Positions 1 to 10,520 of a stretch of 64,000 bases of DNA are shown one piece after another. Every line of letters starts with the position of its first letter. The first letter of the stretch is position 1. The position numbers and the translations under genes are program-made. The notes beneath the pieces were generated by a model. That model was given only the letters and a program-made list of their open reading frames with translations, searched no databases and was not told where the DNA came from. Source of the DNA: Aeromicrobium sp. 9AM (GTDB lineage: Bacteria; Actinomycetota; Actinomycetes; Propionibacteriales; Nocardioidaceae); assembly GCF_902506105.1 (NCBI RefSeq), contig NZ_LR733304.1:1783458-1847457 (forward strand), given 5' to 3'.

Positions 1-696
1 CTCGGTGAGGAAGCCGCCGGAGACGATGACCGCACCCTCGTACGTCCAGCCGTCGTGGCTCAGGCGTACGCCCTTGGGTCGGCCCGTCGTGCCGGAGGTG
101 TAGATGAGAGTTGCGAGCGAGTCGGGCTTGGTCGCCGCGACCCGGTCGGCCACGATCGTGGGGTTCTGCTCCAGGTAGGCCTCGCCGAGCTTCTCGAGCT
201 CGTCGAACCCGATGACCCAGTCGCCGTCGGTCGTGCCTTCGAACACGACGACCTTGATGATCGAGGGCAGCTCGGAGTGCTTCTCGCGGAGCTTGGCGAC
301 CTGCTCGTCATCCTCGGCGAACACGATGCGGCTGTCGGAGTCGGCGAGGATGTAGGCGACGTCGTCGGACATCGTCGACGGGTAGACCGTGGTCGTCGCG
401 GCACCGGCGGCGACGATGGCCAGGTCGGCCAGGATCCACTCCAGGCGGGTGCCCGAGGCGATCGCCACGCGCTCCTCGGCCTCGATGCCGAGCGAGACGA
501 GACCGGCCGCGAGGCGGGTCACCCGTTCACCGGTCTCGGTCCAGGTCAGCGAGTGCCAGTTCTCGTCCTCGTCGGGGTAGCGGTAGGCCTCACGCGGGCC
601 GGACTGCTCGACCCTGGAGAAGAACGCGGCACCCATGTTGGGGGCCCGGTCGTTGACGATCTCGATCTGTTCAGGGGTGGCGACGGTGACGGTCAT
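1..696 (-). CDS. AMP-dependent acyl-CoA synthetase/ligase, 3' part beyond window
   Basis: N-terminal 232 residues of an ANL-superfamily (adenylate-forming) ligase, most like long-chain fatty acid:CoA ligases. Such enzymes activate a fatty acid with ATP to an acyl-adenylate and then transfer it to CoA in the cytoplasm. The frame is open from the ATG at 694-696 to the window edge. The diagnostic P-loop-like motif LIYTSGTTGRPKGV lies close to the visible C-terminal end (about residues 206-219). A GAGG ribosome-binding site sits about 8 nt upstream of the ATG, and a possible -10 (TAGGGT) lies further upstream. Substrate chain length cannot be judged from the visible part. Confidence 0.9.
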   Translation of the reverse strand, partial: MTVTVATPEQIEIVNDRAPNMGAAFFSRVEQSGPREAYRYPDEDENWHSLTWTETGERVTRLAAGLVSLGIEAEERVAIASGTRLEWILADLAIVAAGAATTTVYPSTMSDDVAYILADSDSRIVFAEDDEQVAKLREKHSELPSIIKVVVFEGTTDGDWVIGFDELEKLGEAYLEQNPTIVADRVAATKPDSLATLIYTSGTTGRPKGVRLSHDGWTYEGAVIVSGGFLTE

Positions 697-766
697 GAAG
701 GGTCCTCTGGCGCAGGCGTGCAGGCTGGTGGAGCTGTGGTGCGGATCACCCTAACTTACCGCTGAG

Positions 767-1414
767 TCACGTTCGTGTGTTGAGGTTGCGCGTGCCGAGA
801 CGACGCGCGACGAATGCGTCCAGCCGCGGCTCGTCGGCGAGCTGCGGAATGAGGTGCCGCTCGGTGGTCAGGGCACGGAACAGCAGGTCAACTGTCACGT
901 CGTGGTCGCGTCGCTCTACGACCTCGATGGCGTCACCGGCGGCGACGGTCCCCGTCTCCAGCACCCGGAAGTAGGCGCCCGGACGGCCCTCCAGCGCGAA
1001 GCGCTTGACCCACTGCTTCTCGTCGATGAATCCCTGGAACACCGAGCACGGGATCCGTACGCCCGACAGCTCGAGCAGGGCGCCGCCGACCCGCCAGCGC
1101 TCCCCCGTCTTGGCCGCGTTGAGGTCGATGCCGTACGTCGTCAGGTTCTCGCCGAACTGCCCGGCGCGGATCTCGCGGCCGAGAGCCTCTTCCCACACCG
1201 CGAGGTCCTCGCGGGCGTACGCATAGACCGCCTGGACCGGGCCGCCGTGGTGCTGAAGGTCGGCGATCTCGTCATGCCCGACCCCGTAGTGGTGGACGTG
1301 CACCGCCCCGTCGACCGGACGCTTGTCGATCGCCGTGCGCTTGAGCTGGCCCCACGGGACGTCGACGGTGCGACCGACGTTGACCGACTCGACGTAGGGG
1401 CTGGCCTCAGTCAA
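767..1414 (-). CDS. MOSC domain-containing protein (YiiM-like)
   Basis: 215-residue MOSC domain protein. MOSC domains (molybdenum cofactor sulfurase C-terminal) carry sulfur or bind molybdenum cofactor. YiiM-like stand-alone members have been linked to detoxifying N-hydroxylated compounds. Seen here are the conserved blocks HHGGPVQAVYAY, GQFGENLTTYG, and a cysteine in GVRIPCSVFQGF that matches the usual ligand cysteine. The start is a TTG that overlaps the end of the upstream small membrane protein gene by 8 bp, indicating translational coupling. No partner enzyme is encoded nearby, so the substrate is unknown. Confidence 0.85.
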   Translation of the reverse strand: MTEASPYVESVNVGRTVDVPWGQLKRTAIDKRPVDGAVHVHHYGVGHDEIADLQHHGGPVQAVYAYAREDLAVWEEALGREIRAGQFGENLTTYGIDLNAAKTGERWRVGGALLELSGVRIPCSVFQGFIDEKQWVKRFALEGRPGAYFRVLETGTVAAGDAIEVVERRDHDVTVDLLFRALTTERHLIPQLADEPRLDAFVARRLGTRNLNTRT

Positions 1415-1700
1415 GGCTGTCTTCGCGGGACTGCGGCATCGTGAATCTCTTCTCCTCGTCGTGCGCCTCGCTCCACTGGAACACTCCCAGGAGGATCCAG
1501 ACTGCTCCGATCATCACGATGATGTAGACCGGCCAGGCGAACGCCCAGGCGCCGACGCGGAGCGGGCCGCCCGTCATCTCACGATCGGCCGACGCCTGGT
1601 GCACGTCGAAGATCAGGGCGAGTGGCAGCGTCACCAGCATGAAGCCGATGCCACTCGCGAGCTGGAACATGGCCCCTTGCGTGCGGGCAGGATCGAGCAT
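1407..1700 (-). CDS. Small two-helix membrane protein
   Basis: 97-residue protein with two hydrophobic segments (roughly residues 12-30, GIGFMLVTLPLALIF, and 53-75, WPVYIIVMIGAVWILLGVF) and a charged C-terminal tail. The ATG at 1698-1700 is preferred over an upstream in-frame start because GGAG lies just upstream of it and the upstream residues are low-complexity and basic. The gene overlaps the MOSC gene by 8 bp, so the two probably form an operon. I do not recognise a family; a role as a membrane partner of the MOSC protein is speculation. Confidence 0.7.
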   Translation of the reverse strand: MLDPARTQGAMFQLASGIGFMLVTLPLALIFDVHQASADREMTGGPLRVGAWAFAWPVYIIVMIGAVWILLGVFQWSEAHDEEKRFTMPQSREDSLD

Positions 1701-1808
1701 GACGTCTCCGCTGGTTCGTGAGGTCGGGTCCGCACCATTCTGTCGCCGAACCCGCCAGCGCGAGGCCAACTTCGACAGTTAGATCCCACGATTTGCAACC
1801 AGCAACGG

Positions 1809-3659
<1,851 letters not shown>

Positions 3660-3883
3660 GATGCCTCCATTGTCCCATCACCCCGGGGCTGCTCGCGCCA
3701 CGCGGGTGTACGTCTTGTGGCTCGCCCGCCAGTGAGGCCGCCCGCGGCCGAACGTGAGCGAAGCGAGGCGGGGCTCTTTTCAGCGTTGGGAGGTCATCTC
3801 ACCAGGTTTCGTCATCTGGCGGCTTCGCCGCGATCGCTCAACCTGTCTCGACGCTCCTCGCTGCGCTCGTCGGTCTCGCCAAT
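3660..3883. other. Upstream region of lepA, no gene seen
   Basis: First two-thirds of the 330-bp divergent gap between lepA and rpsT. I see no convincing gene. It contains repeat-like stretches of the kind common between genes in these genomes (gagcgaagcgagg at about 3754-3766; ctcgacgctcctcgctgcgctcg at 3848-3870, given here only for its position). A lepA promoter should lie here, but no clear -10 could be assigned. Confidence 0.4.
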
Positions 3884-3913
3884 TTGAGCCTCGTGCCCGC
3901 GCACTGATAGAGT
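3884..3913 (+). promoter_or_regulatory. Candidate promoter of rpsT
   Basis: TTGAGC at 3884-3889 and TAGAGT at 3908-3913 are separated by 18 bp, a fair SigA-type match. Transcription would start near 3920, leaving a 5' leader of about 70 nt before the GTG of rpsT. The leader could hold S20 autoregulation, but no structure could be verified by eye. Confidence 0.5.
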
Positions 3914-3989
3914 TGGCGGTCGCGTGCCTCGGCACGTCCAACAAACTTTTTCGCAGCATTCACACATTCGAGAGAAACAGGTTTGCCCC

Positions 3990-4250
3990 GTGGCGAATAT
4001 CAAGTCGCAGATCAAGCGCAACCGGCAGAACGAGCTGGCTCGCGAGCGCAACAAGTCCGTGCGCTCGGCCCTCAAGACCGCTGTGCGTCGCTTCGAAGAG
4101 GCCGTGACGGCCGGCAACACCGACGACGCCAAGAAGTTCGCCGGCGAAGCCACCAAGAAGCTCGACAAGGCGGCCTCCAAGAAGGTCATCCACAAGAACC
4201 AGGCGGCCAACCGCAAGTCGGCCATCGCCAAGAAGGCCGCGTCGCTCTGA
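3990..4250 (+). CDS. rpsT: 30S ribosomal protein S20
   Basis: 86-residue S20, a small basic protein that binds 16S rRNA and assembles early into the 30S subunit. The family N-terminus (V/M)[14 protein letters not shown] is seen immediately after the GTG at 3990-3992, which fixes the start; the longer open frame upstream has no homology. Alanine- and lysine-rich helices and the C-terminal KSAIAKKA are typical. A rho-independent terminator follows 14 bp after the stop. Confidence 0.97.
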   Translation: MANIKSQIKRNRQNELARERNKSVRSALKTAVRRFEEAVTAGNTDDAKKFAGEATKKLDKAASKKVIHKNQAANRKSAIAKKAASL

Positions 4251-4266
4251 CGTACGCCTGAACTGA

Positions 4267-4290
4267 GCCGCCCCTCGGGGCGGCTTTTTT
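4267..4290 (+). terminator. Rho-independent terminator of rpsT
   Basis: GCCGCCCC at 4267-4274 pairs with GGGGCGGC at 4277-4284, followed directly by six T residues (4285-4290). The convergent acyltransferase gene ends at 4290, so the T-run overlaps its last codons. Confidence 0.9.
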
Positions 4291-5459
4291 CATGCCCGGG
4301 TGCGCCGCCGGCCCCACACCGAGAGCCGGCGAACGACCCATTCCAGCGGGCCCTTGCCGATGAACCGCTGCCACAGCGCCGCCGCCAGGAACAGCACGAC
4401 GACCTGGATGAGCCAGTCGCGGTAGCTGCCCCTCGAGAAGCCCTCGGGATGATCCTCGAGGAGGTCGACGCGCAGGCGCCAGGCCCAGAGCACGTGGATC
4501 GTGTAGAGCGTCAGGGTCATCGCACCCGCCGCCCGGATCGGCGTGAGCAGCAGTCGAGCCCACGGCACCCTGACGACGAGGGCACACAGACCGATGACCA
4601 GGATCGCCGAGCCGATCGAGCCAAGGACGTTGAGCGGTGTCGAGGTGTGCTCGCCGACCTGCAGGAGGTCGTTCCAGTGCGCTGAGTCGTAAGGCCAGTA
4701 GCTCTGGGCGAACAGCTGACGCCAGCCCAGCTCATAGCGATCGTCCACAGCGCCGGTGCTGATGAGCAGCCAGCCGACCGCAAGGGTGCCCGCCACGAGC
4801 GCGGCACCGGCGCCCACGAGCCAGCACGCCACAGCGGAACGGCGCAGGTCGAGGCGTCCGACCGCGAGGCCGACCAGCACGTACGCGAACCAGACGGCAG
4901 CCGGATAGGCGCCCCACACGAGGATCTCCATGACCAGGTAAAGCGGGTGCTTGAGGTCCGTCAGCTCGGCCTGGCCCGTCTCGACACGTGAGTGCTCGAC
5001 CTTGGCCCACATCAGGAGGACCGGCGCCACGACGGCCCATGCGCCGGCCACGACCAGCAGGGCTCGCGTCGACAATCGCCGGAACGGCAGCGCGACCACG
5101 ATCAGCAGGCCGTAGTAGGCCAGGATGATGAGCACCGGCATGTCGTGCAGGGATCCCAGGCCCAAGCCGAGCGCGATCAGCAGGACCGCTCTGATCAGCG
5201 TCGCCCGTGTCGAGCCGGCGCCGCGCGGCTCCCGGTCGTGCACGAGCATGAGCGCCGTGCCGGCGAGCATCGCGAACAGCGGTGCAGCCCGGCCCCCGGC
5301 GACCATGTGACCCACTGGCGGGTCACGGTCGACCCAGTAGGCCGCGAGGTGCACCAGCATCATCCCGAGCAGCGCGATGCCGCGCGCCAGGTCGATCGCG
5401 TCGACCCGTCCCGTGCGCGTGGTCGCCGGCTCCGGCCGCGCGCCCACCTCGGTCGTCAT
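4290..5459 (-). CDS. DUF418/DUF1624-type membrane acyltransferase family protein
   Basis: 389-residue polytopic membrane protein with about ten hydrophobic segments. The N-terminus (GRVDAIDLARGIALLGMMLVH) and the C-terminus (GAMTLTLYTIHVLW... and GKGPLEWVVRRLSVWG) are hallmarks of the DUF418 group, related to heparan-alpha-glucosaminide N-acetyltransferase-like and acyltransferase-3 proteins. These are thought to acylate surface sugars; the substrate is unknown. The ATG at 5457-5459 is chosen because it shares one base with the holA stop (TGATG), implying translational coupling. The longer open frame upstream is an arginine-rich shadow of holA. Confidence 0.8.
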   Translation of the reverse strand: MTTEVGARPEPATTRTGRVDAIDLARGIALLGMMLVHLAAYWVDRDPPVGHMVAGGRAAPLFAMLAGTALMLVHDREPRGAGSTRATLIRAVLLIALGLGLGSLHDMPVLIILAYYGLLIVVALPFRRLSTRALLVVAGAWAVVAPVLLMWAKVEHSRVETGQAELTDLKHPLYLVMEILVWGAYPAAVWFAYVLVGLAVGRLDLRRSAVACWLVGAGAALVAGTLAVGWLLISTGAVDDRYELGWRQLFAQSYWPYDSAHWNDLLQVGEHTSTPLNVLGSIGSAILVIGLCALVVRVPWARLLLTPIRAAGAMTLTLYTIHVLWAWRLRVDLLEDHPEGFSRGSYRDWLIQVVVLFLAAALWQRFIGKGPLEWVVRRLSVWGRRRTRA

Positions 5460-6433
5460 CAGTGGCGGCGGCGAGCCGCGGCAACCTGGAGAACCATGCG
5501 TTCGATCGCGTACGCCGGATCGGCCGAGCCACCCTTGACGTCGAGATCGGCCTGCGCGACGGCGCCGAGCGCGTGCGCGAGCCCGTCGGTCTCCCACGAC
5601 CGCAGCTGCTGCCGCATCGACCGGATCTTGAACGGCGGAGCGCCGATGTGCGCCGCCAGGTCGTTGTCGCGCATGCCGTCAGGTGCGCTGGCGAGCTTGG
5701 CCAGCGATCGCAGCCCGCTCGCGAACGCACTCGTGATGAGCACCGGCGCGACCTTGGCGGTCTCGGCCCAGCGTGCCGCCTCGAGCGCGACGTTGATGCG
5801 CCCGTCGATCGCGGCGTCGGCGATCTCGTAGCCGCGCACGTCCGCGCGGCCGCCGAAGTACTGGCGTACGAGCGAGGCGCTGATCTCGGCGCCCTTCTCG
5901 AGGTTGGACACGAGCTGATCGGCCGCGCCGCCCAGGGCCCGGAGATCCTGCCCGACGGCCGCGACGAGCAGCGTCGCCGCCTCCTCGTCGATGCGCGCGC
6001 CGAGGTCACGGATCTCGGTGTAGACCCAGCGGGCGTAGTCGCGTTCGTACTTGGGCTGCTCGAGCTTGACCTCGCTGACCGTGCTCATCTTGCGCAGCTT
6101 GTCGAGCAGGCCCTTGGCCTTGGTGCCGCCGCCATGGACCAGCACCACGGCAATGTCAGGCGACGTCTCGGCCGCGTAGGCCAGCAGCTCGGCCTGTGCC
6201 ACGTCGGGGAGGTCCTGCAGCTCGGTCAGCACGAGGGCACTGACATCGCTGAACAGCGACGGGCTGGTCAGGCCGGCCAACTCACCGGGTTGCAGACCCG
6301 CGGCGCTCGCCTCGGCGACCTGGCACTCGGGATGCTCGGCCGTCACGGCCTTGACGGCACGGGCACGCGTGCGATCGGCAAGGAACTCGGCATTGCCGGT
6401 GATGAGCAGGATCTTGCCGAATGCCGTGGCCAC
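5459..6433 (-). CDS. holA: DNA polymerase III subunit delta
   Basis: 324-residue clamp-loader delta subunit, which opens the beta sliding clamp at replication forks. The AAA+-like N-terminal part has ITGNAEFLADRTRARAV and SALVLTELQDLPD, and the C-terminal collar region has GQDLRALGGAADQLVSNL and RSMRQQLRSW, as expected. The GTG start lies 9 bp after the comEC stop. The order comEA-comEC-holA with rpsT close by is a conserved actinobacterial arrangement, which supports the call. Confidence 0.93.
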   Translation of the reverse strand: MATAFGKILLITGNAEFLADRTRARAVKAVTAEHPECQVAEASAAGLQPGELAGLTSPSLFSDVSALVLTELQDLPDVAQAELLAYAAETSPDIAVVLVHGGGTKAKGLLDKLRKMSTVSEVKLEQPKYERDYARWVYTEIRDLGARIDEEAATLLVAAVGQDLRALGGAADQLVSNLEKGAEISASLVRQYFGGRADVRGYEIADAAIDGRINVALEAARWAETAKVAPVLITSAFASGLRSLAKLASAPDGMRDNDLAAHIGAPPFKIRSMRQQLRSWETDGLAHALGAVAQADLDVKGGSADPAYAIERMVLQVAAARRRH

Positions 6434-6442
6434 GGACCAAGA

Positions 6443-8677
6443 CTAGTGCCGGGTGACGACGAGAAGTCGCCCGTCGCGCACGACGATCGCGATGTCGCCG
6501 TCGGTGTCGGTGCGCCACCAGCGCATGCCTTCCTTGCGAAGCAGTCCGAGGGCTGCGGCGGCGGGATGTCCGTAGTCGTTGTCCTCCCCCGCGCTGATCG
6601 TGGCGAGCCGTGCACCGACGGCCTCGAAGAACTCCTTGGACTGCCTGGCGCTGCCGTGGTGCGGCATCTTGAGCACGTCGGCGGTCAGGTCGGGACTGTC
6701 GCGCAGGATCGCCTCCTGCGCTTCGGGCTCGATGTCGCCCGACAGCATCAGGCGTACGCCCCGGACCTGCGCGCGCAGCACCAGGCTGGCGTTGTTGGCG
6801 GTCGAGCCGTCACTGCCCACCCGCATCGGCCCCGGGGTCGAGGGCCACAACACCTGCGCCGTGACATCGCCGACGGTGAACGACTCCCCCGGTGTGGCCA
6901 CGTGCTGCGGTACGCCTGCACCCCGCGGCCCTCCGGTCGGCCCGACCGCGATCTGGTCGACCCGCCGGCCGCCGAGCACGCCGGGCCAGCCGTCGATGTG
7001 GTCGGCGTGGGCGTGCGTGAACATCATGAGGCGTACGCGATGGACGTCGAGCCGGTCGAGACAGCGATCGACAGCCGTCGGGTCCGGCCCGGCGTCGACG
7101 ACCACTGCGGAGCCACCGCCGGCGTTCAGCGCCGTGGCGTCGCCCTGGCCGACGTCGCACGCCACCATGACCCAGCCGGCCGGTGGCCATCCCGTCTCGG
7201 GCGGTCGCCAGACCGCGATGAGCAGACCCGTCGACAGGCCGATGAACAGGACCGGTCGCGACGAGATCGCGAGGATCGTGACGGTGACCAGCGGGACGAC
7301 GACGAGCAGCCACTGCCATGGTGACCGCCACTCCAGCGACGCCGCGTCGAGCGCGGCCGCACGATGGCCGACCGTCAGGATCCAGCTGGCGCACGCGCCC
7401 GCGACGATTCCGGCAACGTGGCTCAGCGGGACCGAGACGAGGGCCACGAGGCCTCCGAGCAGTCCGGCGACGGTGGCAGGCGCGACCGCCGGTGCCGCCA
7501 GCAGGTTCGCGACGACCGCAACCAGCGAGATCTGGCCCGATATCGCTGCGATCGCGGGCGTACATACCAGCTGTGCGGCGATGGGCACGGCGATCGCCAA
7601 TGCACACCACCGCGGCATCCAGCGCTCGAGGCGACGGGCGAACGGCGGCGCCAGCAACAGAATTCCGGCCGTCGCGGTCGCCGAGAGGATGAAACCGGCC
7701 GAGCGCGACAGCCATGGGTCCAGGAACAGCAGACCCACGACGGCCCACGCCAACGCGCGTACGCCGCCGCGCACGCCGAAGCCCAGCGCCGCGACCCCGA
7801 CGGCGCCCATCGCGGCGGCCCGGATGACGCTGGGATCCGGTCGGGCGAGCAGCACGAACGCGACGATCGACACCGCGCCGAGCAACCACAGGCCCCGGCG
7901 CCGGATGCCGGCGGCCCGCCCCACCGCCATCACGACGGCGAGGACGATCGTCAGGTTGGTGCCTGAGACCGCCATGAGGTGGGTCAGCCCACTGCGTCGG
8001 AAGTCCTCCTCGACCTTGTCGCTGACCCGTCCGTCATCACCATCGACCAGAGCTGGGACCAGGGCCTGGGGCTCGTCGCTGACGGGTGACACCGACTGGC
8101 GTACGCCCTCGCGCACGCGCTCCGATGCCTCCCACCACCAGGTCGCGCGGTCCGCGGGGCCCCTGCGGACCACGTCGATCACCGCAGCCTCGTCCGATGC
8201 GTCCGACGGAGCGAGCCGGCCGACGGCCGTGAACCGGCGCCCGACGACGAGGTCATCGGCGTCGCCGTCGATGAATGCGGTGGCGTGGTCGCGCGTCGTG
8301 ATGTCGACGTGGCGGCTGACGGCTCGCCGTACGAGCACCTCGACCACGACCGATTCGTGACCGTGATGCGTGAACGTGCGGGCGTCGCGGCGCACCTCGA
8401 GGTCGAGGGTCGCGAGCCTCTGGTCGTTGGCCAGGCTCGTGAGCGGTGAGTGCTCGATCGAGCTGAGGCGCCAGGCGCACGAGGTGGCAATTGCCGCGAG
8501 GCAGACGGCGCCGAGCAGCCACGGCATCCCCCGCCGTGGACGCCACCTGGCCAGGACGCCGGCGCCGATGACTGCCGCGACTGCGACGACGACCGAGACG
8601 TACGAGCTCGCCGTGACGAGCCACGCCGCCGCGCCCCAGGCAAGGAGCGCCGACGGCACCATGCGGAGGTCGTGCAT
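6443..8677 (-). CDS. comEC: ComEC/Rec2 family competence channel protein
   Basis: 744-residue integral membrane protein. In competent bacteria ComEC transports single-stranded DNA into the cytoplasm. The order is N-terminal hydrophobic segments with an OB-like loop (DUF4131), a central Competence domain (HLMAVSGTNLTIVLA around residues 230-245), many helices, and a C-terminal metallo-beta-lactamase-like domain with FTHAHADHIDGWPG. The MBL metal-ligand pattern is intact, so a nuclease role is possible. It overlaps comEA by one base (TGATG). No type IV pilus genes are in the window, so natural competence is not established here. Confidence 0.93.
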   Translation of the reverse strand: MHDLRMVPSALLAWGAAAWLVTASSYVSVVVAVAAVIGAGVLARWRPRRGMPWLLGAVCLAAIATSCAWRLSSIEHSPLTSLANDQRLATLDLEVRRDARTFTHHGHESVVVEVLVRRAVSRHVDITTRDHATAFIDGDADDLVVGRRFTAVGRLAPSDASDEAAVIDVVRRGPADRATWWWEASERVREGVRQSVSPVSDEPQALVPALVDGDDGRVSDKVEEDFRRSGLTHLMAVSGTNLTIVLAVVMAVGRAAGIRRRGLWLLGAVSIVAFVLLARPDPSVIRAAAMGAVGVAALGFGVRGGVRALAWAVVGLLFLDPWLSRSAGFILSATATAGILLLAPPFARRLERWMPRWCALAIAVPIAAQLVCTPAIAAISGQISLVAVVANLLAAPAVAPATVAGLLGGLVALVSVPLSHVAGIVAGACASWILTVGHRAAALDAASLEWRSPWQWLLVVVPLVTVTILAISSRPVLFIGLSTGLLIAVWRPPETGWPPAGWVMVACDVGQGDATALNAGGGSAVVVDAGPDPTAVDRCLDRLDVHRVRLMMFTHAHADHIDGWPGVLGGRRVDQIAVGPTGGPRGAGVPQHVATPGESFTVGDVTAQVLWPSTPGPMRVGSDGSTANNASLVLRAQVRGVRLMLSGDIEPEAQEAILRDSPDLTADVLKMPHHGSARQSKEFFEAVGARLATISAGEDNDYGHPAAAALGLLRKEGMRWWRTDTDGDIAIVVRDGRLLVVTRH

Positions 8678-9405
8678 CAGACCGAGACGTGATCGCGGAG
8701 CTCAGCGAGCGTCGCGTCGCCGATGCCCTTGACGTCGAGCAGGTCCTCGACGGAGCCGAATCGGCCGTTCTCCTCCCTCCAGTCGAGAATCGCCTGCGCC
8801 GTGACCGGACCGACTCCCGGCAGCGTGTCGAGCTGCTCGGCGGTCGCGGTGTTGAGGTTGACCTTGCCCCCGGCAGCATCCGGAGCCACTGCCGCCGCAC
8901 CCGCGGGCGCCGAGACCGGTTCGATGCCGACGACGATCTGCTCGCCGTCGGTGAGGACACGCGCCATGTTGAGCGCGGCGGTGTCGACTCGCCCCTTGAG
9001 GCCCCCGGCCGCCTCGATCGCCTGGTAGACCCGCGACCCCTTGGGCACCGTGACGATGCCGGGCTTGCGCACCTTGCCGACGACGTCGATGATCAGCTCG
9101 GCCTGCGGCTGCTTGGACGGTCCTGCGGACGCCGTCGACTCGCCGAAGGCCAGGGGTGCCGCGGGTTCGCTGGTCTCGGGCCGGCCGGACAGCAGCCACC
9201 AGACCAGGAGCACCGAGGCAGCGACCGCGATCGTCGCGAGGACCTTGGCATGCGGGAGCACCACGGTGCGACGTACTGGAGCGCGCTCGGGCTCGTCGGC
9301 CGGCGGCAGCTCGGCGTCGAACGAGGCCGCGAGCTGCGCCAGCCGGCGCCGGGCGATCTCGGCGCGGGTCTCGTCTGTCGGAGGAGAAGGGCGCCGGGGC
9401 TTCAC
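8677..9405 (-). CDS. comEA: ComEA family DNA-binding protein
   Basis: 242-residue membrane-anchored DNA receptor. Residues about 1-50 are cytosolic, one transmembrane helix lies near 52-70 (VLATIAVAASVLLVWWLL), then a SLBB domain (IIDVVGKVRKPGIVTVPKGSRVYQAIEAAGG) and a C-terminal helix-hairpin-helix repeat (LNTATAEQLDTLPGVGPVTAQAIL...). ComEA binds incoming double-stranded DNA and passes it to ComEC. The GTG at 9403-9405 lies 6 nt downstream of TAACGT (9412-9417, minus strand), suggesting a leaderless transcript that heads the comEA-comEC-holA operon. Confidence 0.93.
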   Translation of the reverse strand: MKPRRPSPPTDETRAEIARRRLAQLAASFDAELPPADEPERAPVRRTVVLPHAKVLATIAVAASVLLVWWLLSGRPETSEPAAPLAFGESTASAGPSKQPQAELIIDVVGKVRKPGIVTVPKGSRVYQAIEAAGGLKGRVDTAALNMARVLTDGEQIVVGIEPVSAPAGAAAVAPDAAGGKVNLNTATAEQLDTLPGVGPVTAQAILDWREENGRFGSVEDLLDVKGIGDATLAELRDHVSV

Positions 9406-9411
9406 GTCTCG

Positions 9412-9417
9412 ACGTTA
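9412..9417 (-). promoter_or_regulatory. -10 box of comEA operon (leaderless)
   Basis: TAACGT on the minus strand ends exactly 6 nt before the GTG of comEA, so transcription should start at or next to the start codon. Confidence 0.55.
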
Positions 9418-9512
9418 GGCAGGGCGGCTCGCCTTTCGAGTGCCGTCGAAGAGCGGCTGTGGACGGCGGCGAACGTCGTACGCCCAGTGGAAAACCTCGC
9501 GTCGCGTCGTGG

Positions 9513-9563
9513 GCGGTGAGTTAGGGCCCACGTGGGCCGGCGCCTTGGGCCCTAAGTCACCGC
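9513..9563. repeat. Long imperfect inverted repeat between degV and comEA
   Basis: Two 18-nt arms (9513-9530 and 9546-9563) pair at 17 of 18 positions around a 15-nt loop; each arm carries TTAGGGCCCA or its complement. A further partial copy (TAAGTCACCGCTC) at 9584-9596 directly repeats 9553-9565. No T-run follows on either strand. It could terminate degV transcription by a hairpin alone, or be an interspersed palindromic element. Confidence 0.75.
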
Positions 9564-9609
9564 TCCGAGGGGGGCGTGGGCGCTAAGTCACCGCTCGACG
9601 GTCGACGGG

Positions 9610-10464
9610 TCAGCGGGGGGTGACGGTCACGGAGATCATGCCGGGGCCGACGTGGGCGCCGATCGACGCGCCGACCTCGTCGACGCCGATCGCGTCGATC
9701 CCCAGCGCCGCCGCGAGGCGCTCGGCGACGGCCGTTGCCACGGGCAGGCTCGCGAGGTGTTGGACGCCGATGTCGAAGCCGTTGTCGCAGGAGCCGGCCT
9801 TCTCCACGGCCAACGCCTCGAGGCGGCCGAGCGCCTTGGCCTGCGTGCGTACGCGTTCGAGCGGCACGACGAGACCGTCGGTGATCGTGAGGATGGGCTT
9901 GACCGCGAGCGCGGAGCCGATCAAGGCCGCTGCGGCGCCGACGCGGCCGCCCCGCTTGAGGTACTCGAGGGTGTCGACGTAGAGCAGGACCGTCGAGGAC
10001 TCACCGGCGCGACGAGCCGCGTCAGCCACGCCGATCGCATCCTCGCCGGCGTCGCGTGCGGCGGCCGCGCGGCCGGCCGCGAACCCGGTCCCGATGCCCA
10101 CCTGCGTCGAGTCGATGCAGGTCACGGGCACCGAGGCCTGCTTCGAGGCCAGGATCGCCGAGTCGAGCGTGCCGGACATCTTGGCGCTGAGGTGCACCGA
10201 GACGATCGCCTCGGCACCCTCGGCAGCGAGCCGCTCGTAGACCGCCAGGAAGTCGTCCGGCGTGGGTCGAGACGTGCTGACCGGCACGAAGGACGCGAGC
10301 GCCTCGGCGATCATGTCGGCCGTGACGTCGACGCCTTCGGTGTAGGTCTCGGCGCCGATGATGACCTGCAGCGGCACGACCGAGATCTCCTCGCGCTCGG
10401 CGTCGGCGCGCGACAGCGACGACGTCGAGTCCGTGACGACTGCGATGCGACTCATGATCGGCAT
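9610..10464 (-). CDS. DegV family fatty-acid-binding protein
   Basis: 284-residue DegV protein. The family binds a fatty acid in a hydrophobic cleft; in Firmicutes, FakB proteins of this family present fatty acids to the kinase FakA. Seen are RIAVVTDSTSSLS at the N-terminus, STSRPTPDDF, and SAKMSGTLDSAILAS. The ATG at 10462-10464 is chosen because GAGG lies 8 nt upstream; an ATG three codons later lacks a spaced ribosome-binding site. No FakA-like gene is present in the window. Confidence 0.9.
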   Translation of the reverse strand: MPIMSRIAVVTDSTSSLSRADAEREEISVVPLQVIIGAETYTEGVDVTADMIAEALASFVPVSTSRPTPDDFLAVYERLAAEGAEAIVSVHLSAKMSGTLDSAILASKQASVPVTCIDSTQVGIGTGFAAGRAAAARDAGEDAIGVADAARRAGESSTVLLYVDTLEYLKRGGRVGAAAALIGSALAVKPILTITDGLVVPLERVRTQAKALGRLEALAVEKAGSCDNGFDIGVQHLASLPVATAVAERLAAALGIDAIGVDEVGASIGAHVGPGMISVTVTPR

Positions 10465-10520
10465 GGTACTTGCCTCGCCCCGCAACCACGGGGCGAGTGA
10501 GCGGAGCGAGCGCAGGCGCT

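Noticed and set aside
5282-7324. 680-codon plus-strand frame across holA and comEC
   Set aside because: Antisense shadow; holA and comEC have complete domains and coupled starts on the minus strand.
8689-9519. 276-codon plus-strand frame opposite comEA
   Set aside because: Antisense shadow without recognisable domains. ComEA's helix-hairpin-helix and SLBB motifs are on the minus strand.
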